NCBI GenBank assembly: GCA_022453515.1
Contig: JAJNNY010000075.1
Coordinates: 1-64,000 of the forward strand
Direction: 5' to 3'
Origin: Astrocystis sublimbata
Lineage: Eukaryota; Ascomycota; Sordariomycetes; Xylariales; Xylariaceae
Length of the DNA stretch: 64,000 nt
Shown here piece by piece: positions 44,027 to 56,620 of this stretch. The stretch's first letter is position 1, and each line of letters begins with the position of its first letter. The notes beneath the pieces are model-generated. The model had not been told where the DNA came from and ran no database searches. It saw only the letters and a list, made by a program, of their open reading frames with translations. A program made the position numbers and the translations under genes.

Positions 44027-47000
44027 TTCTGCCTCTTTGCTGAGAAGCGTGGGTTCTACACCGTGTTGTGGCTAATCAAGTGATATAAATGTCCGAGTAT
44101 GGGATATATCAGGTCGTTACCTTTGGTAGGTCTGGAGGTAATTATGCTCCAAGGTTGTGTTCGTGATTTTGGTTATGCCTTTGTTTGGGTAGCGGTTGCC
44201 ATGTCCCGTCGCATCGCTAAGTAAACATGAGACTGGGCATACCTACTTGCAGCTGTGCGTTGTGATAGGCTGTTGGTCCTAGTCTATCGATAAGAGTAAG
44301 TGGGGCGGGGGGAGCCGGGCGGGCGATACTATATTTACCTAGCATTACGAGTAGGCATAAGCTCCATAGAACGCTCGAGGAGTACAAGAACAAGCCAGAG
44401 ACAGACCAGAGGAAACCGATGCGCCAGATAGAGCCACATTGATCAATTCAAGTTGCACCAATGTGAAAACTCAATACATACCGTCTTGATGAACAAAGTT
44501 CATACTTGCCGATTTAGGCAAGTGGACTGGCAAGTGGCATGTGCTCGTGTGCTAGAGTAACTCATGTTGAAAACCTACGAAACATATCTCAGTAGGTATG
44601 AGCGAGGAGTATTATGAGGCCTAACAACTACGCTGCTCTCATTGCTAACAAATAACTCGTTCCTTAGATTGCTTTGTAGATAATCTACTCAATATCATGT
44701 CTGTGTGATCTTTCAGGGTAGGATTTTCAAATACTTGTAAAGGTTAGGTGTATCATCAACGGCTACGATCCGCGAATCCGAGAGGCCTCTAACTCTGACA
44801 CAAAGTCCTAAATTATGCCCCGGATCTCGCACACATCCTGGTTATACCAAAGAGGTTAAGAGTAAGCTGAAAACAAGTGGCTGTTCTGAAACATCGCGTC
44901 ATCATGAGTATTTAAAACTTAGAGTAACTATTGATTCAAACTCAACAGCTCACTCAACCAGGCTTGCGGTGAACGCCTGGCAGGCGTTGCTCCCAACAAC
45001 TTTCTTAATTGAAACCAACTACGAATGCTACAGCCCGTGGCACGGTCTTTAGGCACCGCCTACCTACTTACAAGCAAAGGGATGGGGGCTTGATACCGGT
45101 ATCGTCCGCATGAATCAACGTCAAATGTCGCTGGCGCATTTACGCATAGATTAGGTAGATCGCTCGGATCTAGGCATATGGGCATGCTATTCGTGGAGCC
45201 AACCCAGCCAATGTGCCATTAACCGGTGATACATATACTATGTACGGTATGCACGCCACGATCTGGAACTACTAGTACACAGGTACAGTAGTATGGCTAG
45301 AAGGCGCATGAATACCTACATAACTCTCCTTAGTTATTGAGATGGGCACCGCCCAGCGCTTGTCCACTAATAGCCTCTGAGACCAACGTCTTGCATTGGA
45401 AGTGAAGGGCAGGGCCTGTGGAGGGCCTGGAGCATTATCAACGTGTCAATCTTACATGTCATGATGTACACACAGCCAGTCACCCCGACATGCTCAACAC
45501 TTGCAGCTATGCAAGACACTCCGACACTTCTCGGATCATTGCCAGCCACTCAAGTCGGGGAAGCACTAGTCGCATAGACTATGAGGTGGTCTCGGTGGTC
45601 TATGTTTGGCGAGGTTGGAATATCACACTCGCCATATAGTCCCAAGTCTACCACGTCAGATGATGGCGACGATCTAAAGATGGCCGATCGCTCTGGGGCG
45701 TTGCAAAGGAAATCGGGCTGCCAATTGGACAATGACGTGCACCTCTGCTCAGCACTAGCTCGGCAGACGCTGCTACTGCTAGCTAACAGCAGTGCCTACC
45801 GAGCCCCCGAATTAATAGCTCGCTGAGTAGGTCGCCCAATCTGATCACTTCAAGCCTATGATGTGATCAACAACATCTAGATATCCTTTAACCAGACTCG
45901 GAAGGACCCTTGAGAAGGGGAGATCGCGGAACGTTGTAGCGTTGATCGTTTGCAGGGAAGCAAACAAGAAAATCTCGAAAGCAGCGAACAGCTCAATTAT
46001 GACTGCCGTTGATGAGGGTACCTATCTCGCCTATCGTGTTTTCAGTTCCCACAATTGGCAATAGTGAAACAACAGCCCGATAAGATCAAGTAGCGAAGCA
46101 GCATACTACTATATGTACCTAGGTATGTATGTACCTGCGAGCACATGTGTCGATGCATGCCAGCTCACAGCATTGAACTCCTGCCATGTAACCCATGCAA
46201 AGACGCCACGAAAGTACGAGGAGGGGTGATGGACTGACATGGCCCTGGGGTGCTTGAGCGGTGCATATGCACTATACTTAACCGTTCTGACCAGACCGGC
46301 CGTTAGACTTGCAGAATCAATAGACTGTTGCCCGAGACGTCAAGAGACTCCTTTTGCCCACCACATTGGTAATTGATGAGTGACTTGGCAAGCTGGTCAA
46401 GCCAAGAAAACAACTGATGACCTGGTTTAATCGGGCGGCTAATATCAACTAGCGCAAAGAGCTACGCTGCATTGGATCAGTATTCGACACTCAATCCTCT
46501 CTCAATGCCAAATGCCAAATGAGCGGACATTTGAGACTTGAGGAAGTTCTGAAGAACGAGCAAGCGACTCTTGCAGTGCGATAGAGAATGGCGGGTTGCA
46601 GCACAACTTCGAGCAAGCGGCGAGGCACACGCAAGCCAAAGCGACTAAGGCTGGTCAGAGGATTGGCTTTGAATGGTGGTGATGATGATGATGCTGCTGA
46701 AGCCCCGAAGGAGGAAGGGGGGCCTGTCATTCTGCTCAATGGCGTTGAGGCATGCTATGATGCTACGCTTTTCACTGCGCTGACATCACCCATGACATCT
46801 GCTGCTCGGCAGCGCTGTGACAGGAGTCGGAAAGGTCGCGTTTTTGGGTTTTGGCATCAATAACATGAACTCCAATATAGACATTCCAGCCGAGATGGGA
46901 AACGGTTGGTGGATCCGACACGTTTTGATGCGGCAGAGGCCAACCACCGTCCTGGAACGCAGCTAACAGCAGCAACAGTGGTGGCCAACGTGCCTGCGTG

Positions 47001-49346
47001 CCACTGCCAGGCACCTTGGGTGCTTGGCGCACACTCTCTCGCTCCCGCTCCCACTCCCACATTCTGCCCACCTGCAGTGCCCACATACTTCCAACTGCCC
47101 ACCCTCGCCTCGCGCTTCACACCGCAAAGAACGTGCGGGATCATGACATGGGTGACAAGGGTTGGGCACTACCGCGCAGCATTCCTTGCCTTATTTTGAG
47201 TCGGTATTAGTTTGCGTTTCTGGCTCGCTCGGGACACGCGCAGGCATCCTGCATGCCTCCCCTCGCGTACCTGTCACGCCTGTCACGCCTATGCTCACTA
47301 GGACGCGGATAACTTCAAGTTGGACCCCTTTCGTCGCACCAACATATGAATGCTGTGTCAGATACACCGAGCGTCAGGAGGGGGCACAATGCAACGCGAC
47401 TGTGGCTTGCTTGCATGTACAGGAGTGGAATGCATTTCTAGGAGGCTGGGGATTGGAATCTAGTGCGGTTTGCAAAATAGTACGCAGGAGGCGAGGGAGC
47501 TTGGGAGGTACTCCTGTACATGCTAATGAGGTCACATGGTCGGGCTTCGCAGTCGGCACTGCCTGTTCTGCACCGGCATGCTTGGCGAGCTTCGATCGAT
47601 CAGTTCGGTTCGGTTTAGTTCAGAGGGTATGATAGGTTGCGGGTTACATCACCAGTTCCTGGCCAGTTTTCTGTCCTGGACGGAATCGGGCTGCTGGGTG
47701 ATCTGGTGGACCTCGTGATCTGCACACTCTTATACCAGTTCGAGCAGGGTTGAGAGAAAGCGTGCAGGCGGTGATAGTCGGGGGCCAGCACTGGTTAGAG
47801 CAGTACCCGTGCCCGCCGTATTCGCAGCAAGAAGCACAGTACCGACACCACATGTAACAACGTACAACGTACCAGGACTATTTCAGACAATCATGTACCC
47901 CCGAGCCCCTAGCCCTCGGCACATAGGGAGCAAGTAGCGTTCATCGTCATTGGGCTGCATTAGATGGAAGACAGGTGGCAAAGCTCCACTCCCGGCACGG
48001 TACCTACAGGCTACAGCTTACACGACGGCACCGTTCGATTTGTCCGACCATGGGCAGTGGGCACAGCTAATTCAAGCACTGTCGCTTAGGTAGCGGCTAG
48101 AGTACCGTCAGGCTAGGTATGGTTAGAAGCGACTAATCCTTTTTGGCTGTAGAGTGAAAATTCAGTCAATCGGCCCTGCCACACTTAAGCACTGCTCTAA
48201 CCAAAGGCAGGTACCGTAGCCCCTACATCTGGTACCCATGTACTTCTTTCTACCCCTACATGTAGGCACGCACAGTATTCCAGACTTGCCTACCCTTGCA
48301 GTTACCTGACCAGGCGAGCCAGGGCCGACAAGAAACCTGACATACCCGAAAATAGTTATATTTGCCTCCGTATACCGACCGCAGTGGGCTTGGGCCCAAT
48401 TCTAGGAGGTAGTCGAGGCACCTAGTCGAGCCTAGTCAGCGCATGATTGGGGGGCAGACGAGGGCGGTCGAGCAGTAAACGGGCAGACACTGATGGTCTC
48501 CCCACTCCCCGCCAGAGTGGAAGACCCTTTGCCGCTCTCCCGCCCACCTTTCCTGTATGCTGGACAGTACGCCCCTGCGGTGGGCGCTGTGCGAAGTACC
48601 GCTAGGTGCCTAGCACCCTAGGTAGCTCCTCGGTAGCGATTGCAGCAAAGAGTGACCGGGGCGGGCTGGGGCGCCCAAGTTAGTATAGCTCCCACAGGCT
48701 GCCCTGCCGCTGGAGGGACTTCGACCTCAGAAGACCTCAGAGGATCAAAGGCTTTCGAGCCCATCCATCCCATCCGCACCCACACCTCTTCTGAAACCCA
48801 CACCACAGCATTCCGACTCGACTGCCTTGTCCCCCAATCCAACTCGTCTTTCTCTTGTTACCAACATCGCCCTTTTTGAATCAATTCTTTGGCGCGTCCA
48901 CCAGTCCCCGCAATCCCAGTCTCTCCCAATCTCTCCCACCCGTCAGCAGGAGCACCTTGTATGTATGTCGCATGTACCCTCAGCCACTCGCCGACCGAGA
49001 CAGCCCCGTCATCCGCGCGCGCCAGAGGACTAACGGTGCCTAGACAGTCGCGAGATCAAGGGTCCTTTCACCACATCACGCACGCACTCCTGCTTTGAAC
49101 AAACAAACACACCCAGCCACGGCTCGAGGCTCTAGAATTCCATCGGTGCCGCTGAGGACGCTCAATCTGCGCCCAATCGCTTTTGTTGGGCCCGACTCGA
49201 TACTCTCAATCCCCTCTTAACCCGCATCGTTGCGCACATGGCGGCCACGATCCTGCAGCATCCACCACTCAGCATTAGTCGATAGCCGTCTAACAGCCCT
49301 TGCCACATCAACGCCGGCCACTCCATCCGCTACGCCGTTCGCGACC
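44027..49346. other. Gene-poor stretch, 5.3 kb
   Basis: The largest gap in the window. It holds scattered CCTAGG palindromes (for example 46116-46126 and 48616-48624), a pyrimidine-rich leader-like segment from about 48780 to 49330 before the next gene, and many short open frames without domain features. I see no tRNA, transposon or tandem array. It may contain a long promoter, non-coding RNA or decayed sequence. Confidence 0.5.
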
Positions 49347-51716
49347 ATGCCGATGTGGCCCTTTCGCCGCAGGGGCTCGCGGCGGCGGGCTCGTGCTACC
49401 CCTATGGACAAGACTACCGGGTCACCGAGCGGCCGTCAGCAATACCAACCTCCGTCACGAACGCAAACCGAACCCGCCTCCAGTTTACCCATTGAAGACA
49501 AGATGGGAGGCGCCAAGATACCACAGCGTCGGGGTCGGGCATATAGCTTCTCGCCCGGCCGCCAAGATTCGATTCGTGCCACCAAATTAAGAAAGAAGTC
49601 GAGTGCACAACCCCGCGAGTCGCTACCTAACGTCGACATGGCACAAAGGATGCCGACGCTGTACCACGGCGACTCGAGAAACAAGAGAAGAGGTCAGCCC
49701 CTCCCGCGCAAAAAGTCCAGTAAACGGCGGAAGGAGGACCATGACCGTGAAGCCGAGATTAAAGCCATGAGTCAGTTCATGCCGGTTAGACCCCCCACGG
49801 ACCAGTGGACCGCAGGTCGTCCCATGAAGAGGGAAAGCAGGCAGTACGGGTTAGGGCCGAGCGGTGCTGCCGGCCATCCGTCGTCTGATATCTCTCTTCC
49901 CGTGCCCGAGTCTCTACATTCGGCCATGTCGTCAGATTCCGAACAGATCTCATGGAAGGTGTCTGCATTTGATGCTCTCTCTCCACGTCCCACATTACGA
50001 TACTCGTCCAACCCAATTGTGAGTTCCGCGCCCGGTCTGGGACTAGCAAGATCCCAGTCGAACCGCAAGAGGCTCACGGCCCCCAACGCAATCCCTGAAT
50101 CGATGCTGCACGCCCATCAGAGGATACATGATCTGGCAGACGACCTCGATGCGTCGGATCTCAGAGAAGTGATGGAACGGGACAAGAGACGTAGAGAGCG
50201 TAAAGCAGAAAAGGAAAGAGAACGTGCAGAGCGACGATTGGCGCGTAGACGCGAAAAGCAAAAGGCAGACGAAGCCGAGGCTATCCGCACCGGCTCGCCA
50301 GCACCGGCCAACCTCGATCGTGGAGTCTTGGGGCGGGAGGTGCCTGAATCTGGTGTGGACAAAACCTCGGCAATTCTTACTTCGTCAAAACGCAGGTCGT
50401 CGAGTGATTCCCCTCCCAGGCGAAGTAGGCCCTCCAGTCAGGTCGAAGGCATCGAAACGCATAGGAAAACACCATCGCCGCTGGATGAATTCTACAGAAC
50501 CGACAGCATACCACCACCCGAGCCATTACCATCAACTGACGTTGCCGTCCCTGCCGCATCACCCAAGCGAACAGAATCCGTTGCTACCCGTTCCTCAAGT
50601 CCCAGACTCTTCAACTTCATTCGGGCCAGGAAATCACGCTCAAGCTCACCAAAACAACCCGCACCACCATCACCCACAGCAGGGCTGTCGCCACCTACGG
50701 CCTCTATCAAGTTTGATGATGCCGAGTCTCTAAGCCGGACGTCGGACAGTAGATCCTCTCGGCCTTGGTTGTCGCTATTCAGATGGGGACGGACCAGACG
50801 CAGCTCAGGGCCGTCGTCATTCTCTAATACCTCGCGAGACTCAATGCAAGGCATCCAACCCACTCCGCCTCCGAGCTATATGGTACCCCGGAAGCCGAGC
50901 TCGGGAGTTCCCAAGCGAACCATGTCCCGGTTCCGTGAGGATTTGCCAGAATTGCCTATTTCACCCCCAGACTCTCGTATGGCGTCTCCTGAAGCTGAAC
51001 TATCTGCGACGGAGCCCTTACCGGTTATACCCGACGATATAGCCATGCGTTACGACACACCTATCGAAGGACTTCGCCACCAGGAAGCGATGCGAGCCAC
51101 GCCTATTTCCATCAACCGTGACGATGTCCAACCCTCTCCCGCTCTCCACTCCATGTCTCTCGCATCAGTAGATTCTGAAGGCTCCTGGCTTTCAGGCCGA
51201 ATCAGCCGGAAACGTACATCATCTGGCATGCGGACCTCTCTTCCATATCCCCCTCGCACCGTCTCCGCTCTATCTAGCCGATCAGAGGGGGAAAGCTCAG
51301 AACATACTGAAAGCGACAACATTGTCGATGACGAGTACCTGAACAGCGTGGTCCCAGCCCGCCTGCATCGGCTGTCGACTGGCGAGGCCCGTCCTAGCAG
51401 TGACGAGGATGAGGATCCATCTCCGAAATGGGGCGCTGTGGGCCAGACACCAACTGTCATGCAGCATACCGAGACTATGCGAAGCCGAGAAGGATTTCTC
51501 CAGTCCTTTGACGACAAGGAGGCTGCCAGCATCAATGGAAGTGAAGACGAAGAGGGTGGACAGAGCCCTGTCGAACCTCAACACGCGACGAGTGTTGTAC
51601 TAGGCAAGGGCCATTTTCGCAACTTCAGTGCTGGCAGTGCAAAACTACTAGAGGTCTCCTCCCCTCGTGCATCCGGCGACCACAGGAGAAGTGCAGCGGA
51701 ACGGGGTCCCAACTAA
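49347..51716 (+). CDS. Hypothetical basic, largely disordered protein
   Basis: Single-exon, 789 aa from the first in-frame ATG at 49347. The longer open frame from 49230 begins with TTG and is probably leader. It starts MPMWPFRRRGSRRRARATP. Low-complexity Ser/Arg/Pro/Lys sequence dominates, with several KRR and RKKSSKRRKE clusters that could be nuclear signals. A highly charged helical segment at about residues 295-355 (HQRIHDLADDLDASDLREVM, then RERKAEKERERAERRLARRR) is probably a coiled coil. LPPxP-like and SPxxR motifs suggest phosphorylation. The C-terminus is acidic, then ends HFRNFSAGSAKLLEVSSPRA. I recognise no domain. Length and codon use argue that it is expressed. Confidence 0.68.
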   Translation: MPMWPFRRRGSRRRARATPMDKTTGSPSGRQQYQPPSRTQTEPASSLPIEDKMGGAKIPQRRGRAYSFSPGRQDSIRATKLRKKSSAQPRESLPNVDMAQRMPTLYHGDSRNKRRGQPLPRKKSSKRRKEDHDREAEIKAMSQFMPVRPPTDQWTAGRPMKRESRQYGLGPSGAAGHPSSDISLPVPESLHSAMSSDSEQISWKVSAFDALSPRPTLRYSSNPIVSSAPGLGLARSQSNRKRLTAPNAIPESMLHAHQRIHDLADDLDASDLREVMERDKRRRERKAEKERERAERRLARRREKQKADEAEAIRTGSPAPANLDRGVLGREVPESGVDKTSAILTSSKRRSSSDSPPRRSRPSSQVEGIETHRKTPSPLDEFYRTDSIPPPEPLPSTDVAVPAASPKRTESVATRSSSPRLFNFIRARKSRSSSPKQPAPPSPTAGLSPPTASIKFDDAESLSRTSDSRSSRPWLSLFRWGRTRRSSGPSSFSNTSRDSMQGIQPTPPPSYMVPRKPSSGVPKRTMSRFREDLPELPISPPDSRMASPEAELSATEPLPVIPDDIAMRYDTPIEGLRHQEAMRATPISINRDDVQPSPALHSMSLASVDSEGSWLSGRISRKRTSSGMRTSLPYPPRTVSALSSRSEGESSEHTESDNIVDDEYLNSVVPARLHRLSTGEARPSSDEDEDPSPKWGAVGQTPTVMQHTETMRSREGFLQSFDDKEAASINGSEDEEGGQSPVEPQHATSVVLGKGHFRNFSAGSAKLLEVSSPRASGDHRRSAAERGPN

Positions 51717-53999
51717 TGGCTTCTTGGCTGCAAATAATTCGGTAGGCTCAGTCAGGTAGGTGCTGGTATGCGTGTTTAGATCAGAGACAGCCGAACGTCA
51801 CTCGTTATCTTTCCTTTACAAATTTAAGAGGACTCGGTTTCATCCGGACCTCGCGCCCACTCCTTCGAGTTTTCCTTACCACCTCTACACCGACCAAATT
51901 CGCTCATTTTCTATCTCTTTCCTTGTCTTATAACATCCCAAACTTCACAAAAACATTGAAAAATGAAAATGCAAAAAATGCCGGCTTTGTCTCGATCTAA
52001 CCCATACCTCGCATCTACCTCTGAGCCACTAATTATAGCATTCCATTTAGCTAGGATATTTAACCTCATCTAGAGCTGTTCTTCGGAGCGAACGAGGCTA
52101 GTAGTCTTCATCAGACTCACGACGCATCGGTCGCAACGATTGTACGATACGATGTGCAATCCGCACCATCTTCCGCTTTACCGGATGATTAGAATAAGGG
52201 GCGGATTATTTTTCTCTTCACCTTGGATATACCGCGAATTATCGCGCGCGGCGGATCGTTTGATACCAATAAGTTTTTACACCGCGGCATGGAGTTCAGG
52301 TCTTGATTTGCCAGGAAAAGGAAGCTACATGCGACATATTAGCCAGTCCATAATCAAAGACGAATCTAGTTGTCGTTATGCAAGTTCTTCGGATTAGCTG
52401 TGGAACCGGTCTCTGGCTGATACAATACCCCATCTTCGTTTTTGAGTTTGTTGCCAAGAGGGCTTACATATGGTGTTTTGGGGTTGTGTCTTTGCGTGGA
52501 TCAGCTAGAAACCTGTCGGGGAGGGAAAGTTACAGGAAAAGCATGTACAGTTGAAGGGGTGGCAATGATTGCAAGAGTGTCAACCCCAGAAGACCTAGAC
52601 GCTTCGGAACTCGCATGTTACCTGAGGGCTTTGGGTTTCAGTGGAATCTGCAAGTTCAATAACATTAGCGAACTGGACTCTAGAAAACTTTCTATTCACA
52701 TTCATCCATCCCATGACTGAATAATACTCGTGCCCAACGTGTGCTAGAACGGTATAATATCCTAGGATATTCAAGCCGTTGCAATCCATAACAATAGCGT
52801 GCTATGATAATATGACGCTTGATCGAGCCAGGACGTAACTCACATTTTGGACTAGTGATGTGCGAATTGGCTCAGCCAGCATTCATGCGGCTCGCTTGGT
52901 CAAAGGCACAGGTGCCAGCATCATCACACGATCTACCTAGAAATCCTACGCCTTCGTCACATGCTTTGGTGTGAGGAATCACCATAGAGCTACGTGCAAT
53001 TAGAAACACACATACTTAGTTATCTCTCACCTGCCAACTCAACAATGCTGCTTGCCTATTAATTGGAGATTGTTCCAACTACCTAGGAGGCTTCTAGAAG
53101 ACTCGGACAATGTGCAATTGTAGTCATACAGAAAACAGACCACAGATGTTTCAAGGTTCCGAATCAATCAGTTGTGCTCCGCCACGTTCAAACCGGAGGC
53201 TGCTGCCGTAATCAACGGACACTTCACCTGAGGTAATGAAACACCCGCATGTGGATGCTAATTGCCAATTGCAGCAGCAACGGCGGCGAACCCGAGGGGA
53301 CAAAGGAACATGTACCATGCCGCGCCATGCAGACTACTACTACCTAGAGGTAGTAGGTACCCAAGCTACAGGCGGTCGGGGCGGTTGTCGGCTGCCGGCC
53401 AGATCTCGGGCAAGATGCATAATGCAAGCCAATTGCGTCATCCCAGCCCTGGAGCTTTCGAAGGTTGCTCTGACAAATCACAGCACAGCAAAGCTGACAT
53501 TGCCGGCAATTATTTCTCACGTAGACACCGGACATCACCACAAAGTGCTAGCTACTAGGTAGTACTAAGTACTAAGCAGGGCCATTAAGGGCCATTAGTT
53601 GTGCTGGGTCGACCTCGGTCAAGCTACAAATAATATCTGGTAGAAGGTACCTCGCTAGGAGCACCATAGGAACCAAAAGAAGCCGAATCCCGTCTGCCTG
53701 TACTCGCAGGTAAGGTGTAGTGCCTATCACGGTTAGACGCCTGGGTCTGAATTGCGCTGCAAGCCGGCCGCGCCTGCTTTGCTGGTTCTGGGGCAGGGCT
53801 GGGGGTGGTTATTAATCGCCAGTGAATTGTCATACAAGGTAGAAGCGTATGGTATCACTGACAAAGCTTCCGCCTCGCCCGTGCCGCCGGAATTACTTAC
53901 TGTACCTACCGTACCTACCCAGCGACCAGCTCGCCTGTTGCTCTCCCTGCAAAACATAAACCCCCCACCTGCCCCTCCTCGCCCGCCCATATCTTCCCC
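51717..53999. other. Intergenic, 2.3 kb
   Basis: AT-richer sequence with no supportable gene. Contains a TTATTTTT-rich leader-like tract near 52200 and TACCTAGGAGG at 53083-53093. The pyrimidine-rich segment just before 54000 is the thioredoxin promoter. Open frames at 52442-52720 and 53236-53562 look random. Confidence 0.55.
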
Positions 54000-54756
54000 A
54001 TGTCTTTTCGCGCAGCATCCCATCTTGCAACTCGACGAGCAGCCTTTTCAGCCTTTCCATCATTACCAGCACGAACTCAACCCCTCTCACCCCTACGCCA
54101 GTTCCATACCACTTTGCCCAACATGGTTGTCCACAACATCGAGACGTAAGTCGTCACAGTTTCCGCCTCCTAGTCCCTTCGGTCTCTCGACTTGCTGGCG
54201 CATGCGCCATGTGACCCCTCCTTCTCTACCTATGACACTGATGCTGACGGTGGATTGTCAATAGTAAGGCCGCTTTCGACGAGGCCGTCAAGAAGTACCC
54301 CATTGTTCTCGTCGATGCCTTTGCTACATGGTGCGGCCCATGCAAGGCCATTGCTCCCGTTCTTCTCAAGTAAGCGGTCCACCCCGTTCGTTTTGCCGTT
54401 ACGTGCAGACCGACACTCTCGGCCATTGCGCGTGTCTGGATATCTGCTGGCCATCTCATGCAAGAGGAACAATCCACTTTGTTTCGCATCACAAGCGCAT
54501 ACCAGACAGACAGGCAGGCAGACAGGCAGAAAGGATACATACTAACAGCAACGTGTGCAGGCTATCTGATTCAGACAAGTTCAAGGACACCGTTTACTTC
54601 GTGAAGATCGATGTCGACCACCTCCCCGATCTCAGCCAGGAGCTTGGCATCACCGCCATGCCCACCTTCATCGCGTTCAAGGACGGCGAGCCCGCTGGCA
54701 AGGTCACTGGTGCCAAGCCCCAGGAGGTTGAGAACCTCATCGCTGCTCAGCTGTAA
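54000..54756 (+). CDS. Thioredoxin with mitochondrial presequence and internal second start
   Basis: Exons 54000-54145, 54265-54369 and 54561-54756; introns 119 bp (GTAAGT/ATAG) and 191 bp (GTAAGC, branch ACTAAC, GCAG); 148 aa. Residues 1-40 ([20 protein letters not shown]...) are Arg/Ser/Ala-rich without acids, a mitochondrial presequence. An in-frame ATG at 54123 would yield a 107-aa cytosolic thioredoxin. The active site is WCGPC, with Cys72 and Cys75 of the long form. The cis-Pro is in [14 protein letters not shown]. It reduces protein disulfides using NADPH via thioredoxin reductase. The second ATG (CCAACATGG) is the stronger context, so one gene may serve both compartments. Confidence 0.87.
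54502..54530. repeat. CAGA/CAGG tetranucleotide microsatellite in thioredoxin intron 2
   Basis: About seven CAGA or CAGG units inside the 54370-54560 intron. Confidence 0.8.
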
Positions 54757-55662
54757 AAAGTCTACTTGATATATTCACATATATAATATGATTACTAAGG
54801 TTACGGGCCGGAATGCATCAAAAGTTGACGCCACATTGAGTAGGCCGGCGGGCGACCGCCAGCCAGTTGCTTCTCGGGCTGGCGGGTGGCTGATCGACAA
54901 ACCAGACGGCGAACATCCCAACGACTGGAAGCCGCTTTTGTCCAACCCCTATCATAGACCACTTTCCATAGACTCCTGTACAGGGTATGGACTCCTCTAG
55001 TGAAGACACACTTGCAAATAAAATCACTACTGTCAATGATATCTGAATTGAAAGGGGGTGATTCGCTGAACTTCGGAAATGAAGACGTTTCAAATAGCGT
55101 ACATGTGCTATTCGCCTCTGTAAATGAACGTAAGGCTCATAACGAAAGTCTAGGGATCTATACATATTCCCGCACATGTTATTCATGCTGAAGTGATGAG
55201 ATCAGACCCATGCAAGCTCCATTAGCTGAAAAGCAACATTGCACGTTTATGGGATTCCAGTCTATCGCCATCATGAAAGTCAGCCCATATTTTTCTGGGT
55301 ATAAATGGTCTATACACCTTGCATGTTGTACAGGCCACATGATCAAGGGTTTCTGGGCTGCCACGGCGATGACCTCCCGCGCAAGTGGCCTGGGAGTTTT
55401 GCATCCGGGCAAAATGAATATCGAAATGCGTATGGGTTACAAGCCATACATTCACGTTTCTTACCATGCTTCCGATACCAATTGCTTCCAAGGTGAGTAG
55501 TTTTCCAGCTCCACATCTGCTCTATCATTATGGGCGACTGGTATAAAGCACTAGAGAACTTGAAGTCAGCGAATCTCATCTTCAATGATGGTTCAAGATG
55601 ATCGTGTTGCACGCTTCGGGACCAACTCGTCCCAGTCTAAGCAAGCTGAAAAAAGACAACTT
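54757..55662. other. Intergenic between convergent thioredoxin and GNAT genes
   Basis: 0.9 kb of AT-rich flank. Open frames at 55000-55500 on both strands overlap each other and show no protein-like composition. No RNA recognised. Confidence 0.6.
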
Positions 55663-56620
55663 TTAAAACATGAGAAACTCACTAAAGAGGTTGGGCGGCT
55701 TGTCACGACCCGCAAACTCCTCATCAACCTCATAGATGATATCCGACCCCTGAGGCACGAACCCCAGCTTTTGGTACGCGCCCCGGCCCATGCTCGACGC
55801 CTCCGTCACGGCCTCGGGGACGCCTCGCCGCCGCGCCTCGTCGAGCCCCCACTGGACCAGCTTCCCCGCGACGCCGCGGCGCTGGAAGGCCGGGTGCGTG
55901 CCGCACAGCTCGAGGACCATGACGGCGGGCGGGTCCGCCGAGGCCCGCGCGCGGACATGCTCCCGGCGCTTCCGCGTCATCGACCCGATCATCTGCCGCA
56001 GGAAGCGCTGCTCCGTCTCGTTGCCCGGGTACAGGGCGTCCAGGTCTATCTTGGCATCCTCGGCGGCGATGAGGTCCCCGTAGCCCGCGACCGCCGTCGC
56101 CTGCGACCAGATGGCGAGGCCGACGACGCGCCGGCGCCCGGGCTCTTCGGGGTCCGACAGCGTCGCTTTGAGGAACACCTCGTTGGCGTTCCCCCGGTAG
56201 TCCCGCGCCACGGACCGCCAGCGCTGCACCATCCGCTCCGCGCCCGCGGCTTGGCCTTCGGGCGTCTCCCAGCCTGTGTAGCGCGCTCGGGTCAGTGATT
56301 TTGAGTTTATTATGGTAGACTTTTTAGTATATTTCTTAATTCAGGACCTTGCGGTTGTTATTTTCTTCCTCGTGTTGAACTCAGGGTCGTCTATCAAGGC
56401 AATCCATGACACTGGGAGAGACATGCGGAATAAAAAAAGGGGGGAGGGGGGTTAAGAGCTTTGGCGGTTGGTTTTTACCTGGATTGAAAGCCGTCCAAAT
56501 CGCATCATTGGTCTGCGTGCCAAAGGCCTCTTTCAGGCATTGGTAGCCCTCGCATACGTCCTCTGCGCTGTCGATCACTTCGACAAGGACGGCGTCTTTC
56601 TCTGGCGTTGGAGTGGGCAT
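55663..56620 (-). CDS. GNAT-family N-acetyltransferase
   Basis: Exons 56620-56479 and 56273-55663; 205-bp intron (GTAAAA, branch CACTGAC, ACAG); 250 aa. The acetyl-CoA loop is the RRGVAGKLV segment after MVLELCGTHPAFQ (about 167-185). EAVTEASSMGRGAYQKLGFV forms the C-terminal beta-alpha unit, and a central strand-helix (VFLKATLSDPEEPGRRRVVG) precedes it. This layout is of the small fungal GNAT type whose substrates are mostly unknown. The donor GTAAAA is weak, but frame continuity (FNPGWETPEGQA) supports it. Exon 2 is much more GC-rich than its surroundings and its codon choice is strongly C/G-ending. An N-terminal extension is not required. Confidence 0.78.

Noticed and set aside
47162..47632. 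156-aa frame in the 5.3-kb gap
   Set aside because: No recognisable features, and several competing frames occur on both strands.
49230..49346. 39-residue N-terminal extension of the 789-aa orphan
   Set aside because: Starts with TTG; the first in-frame ATG is 49347 and the following MPMWPFRRR looks like a natural start.
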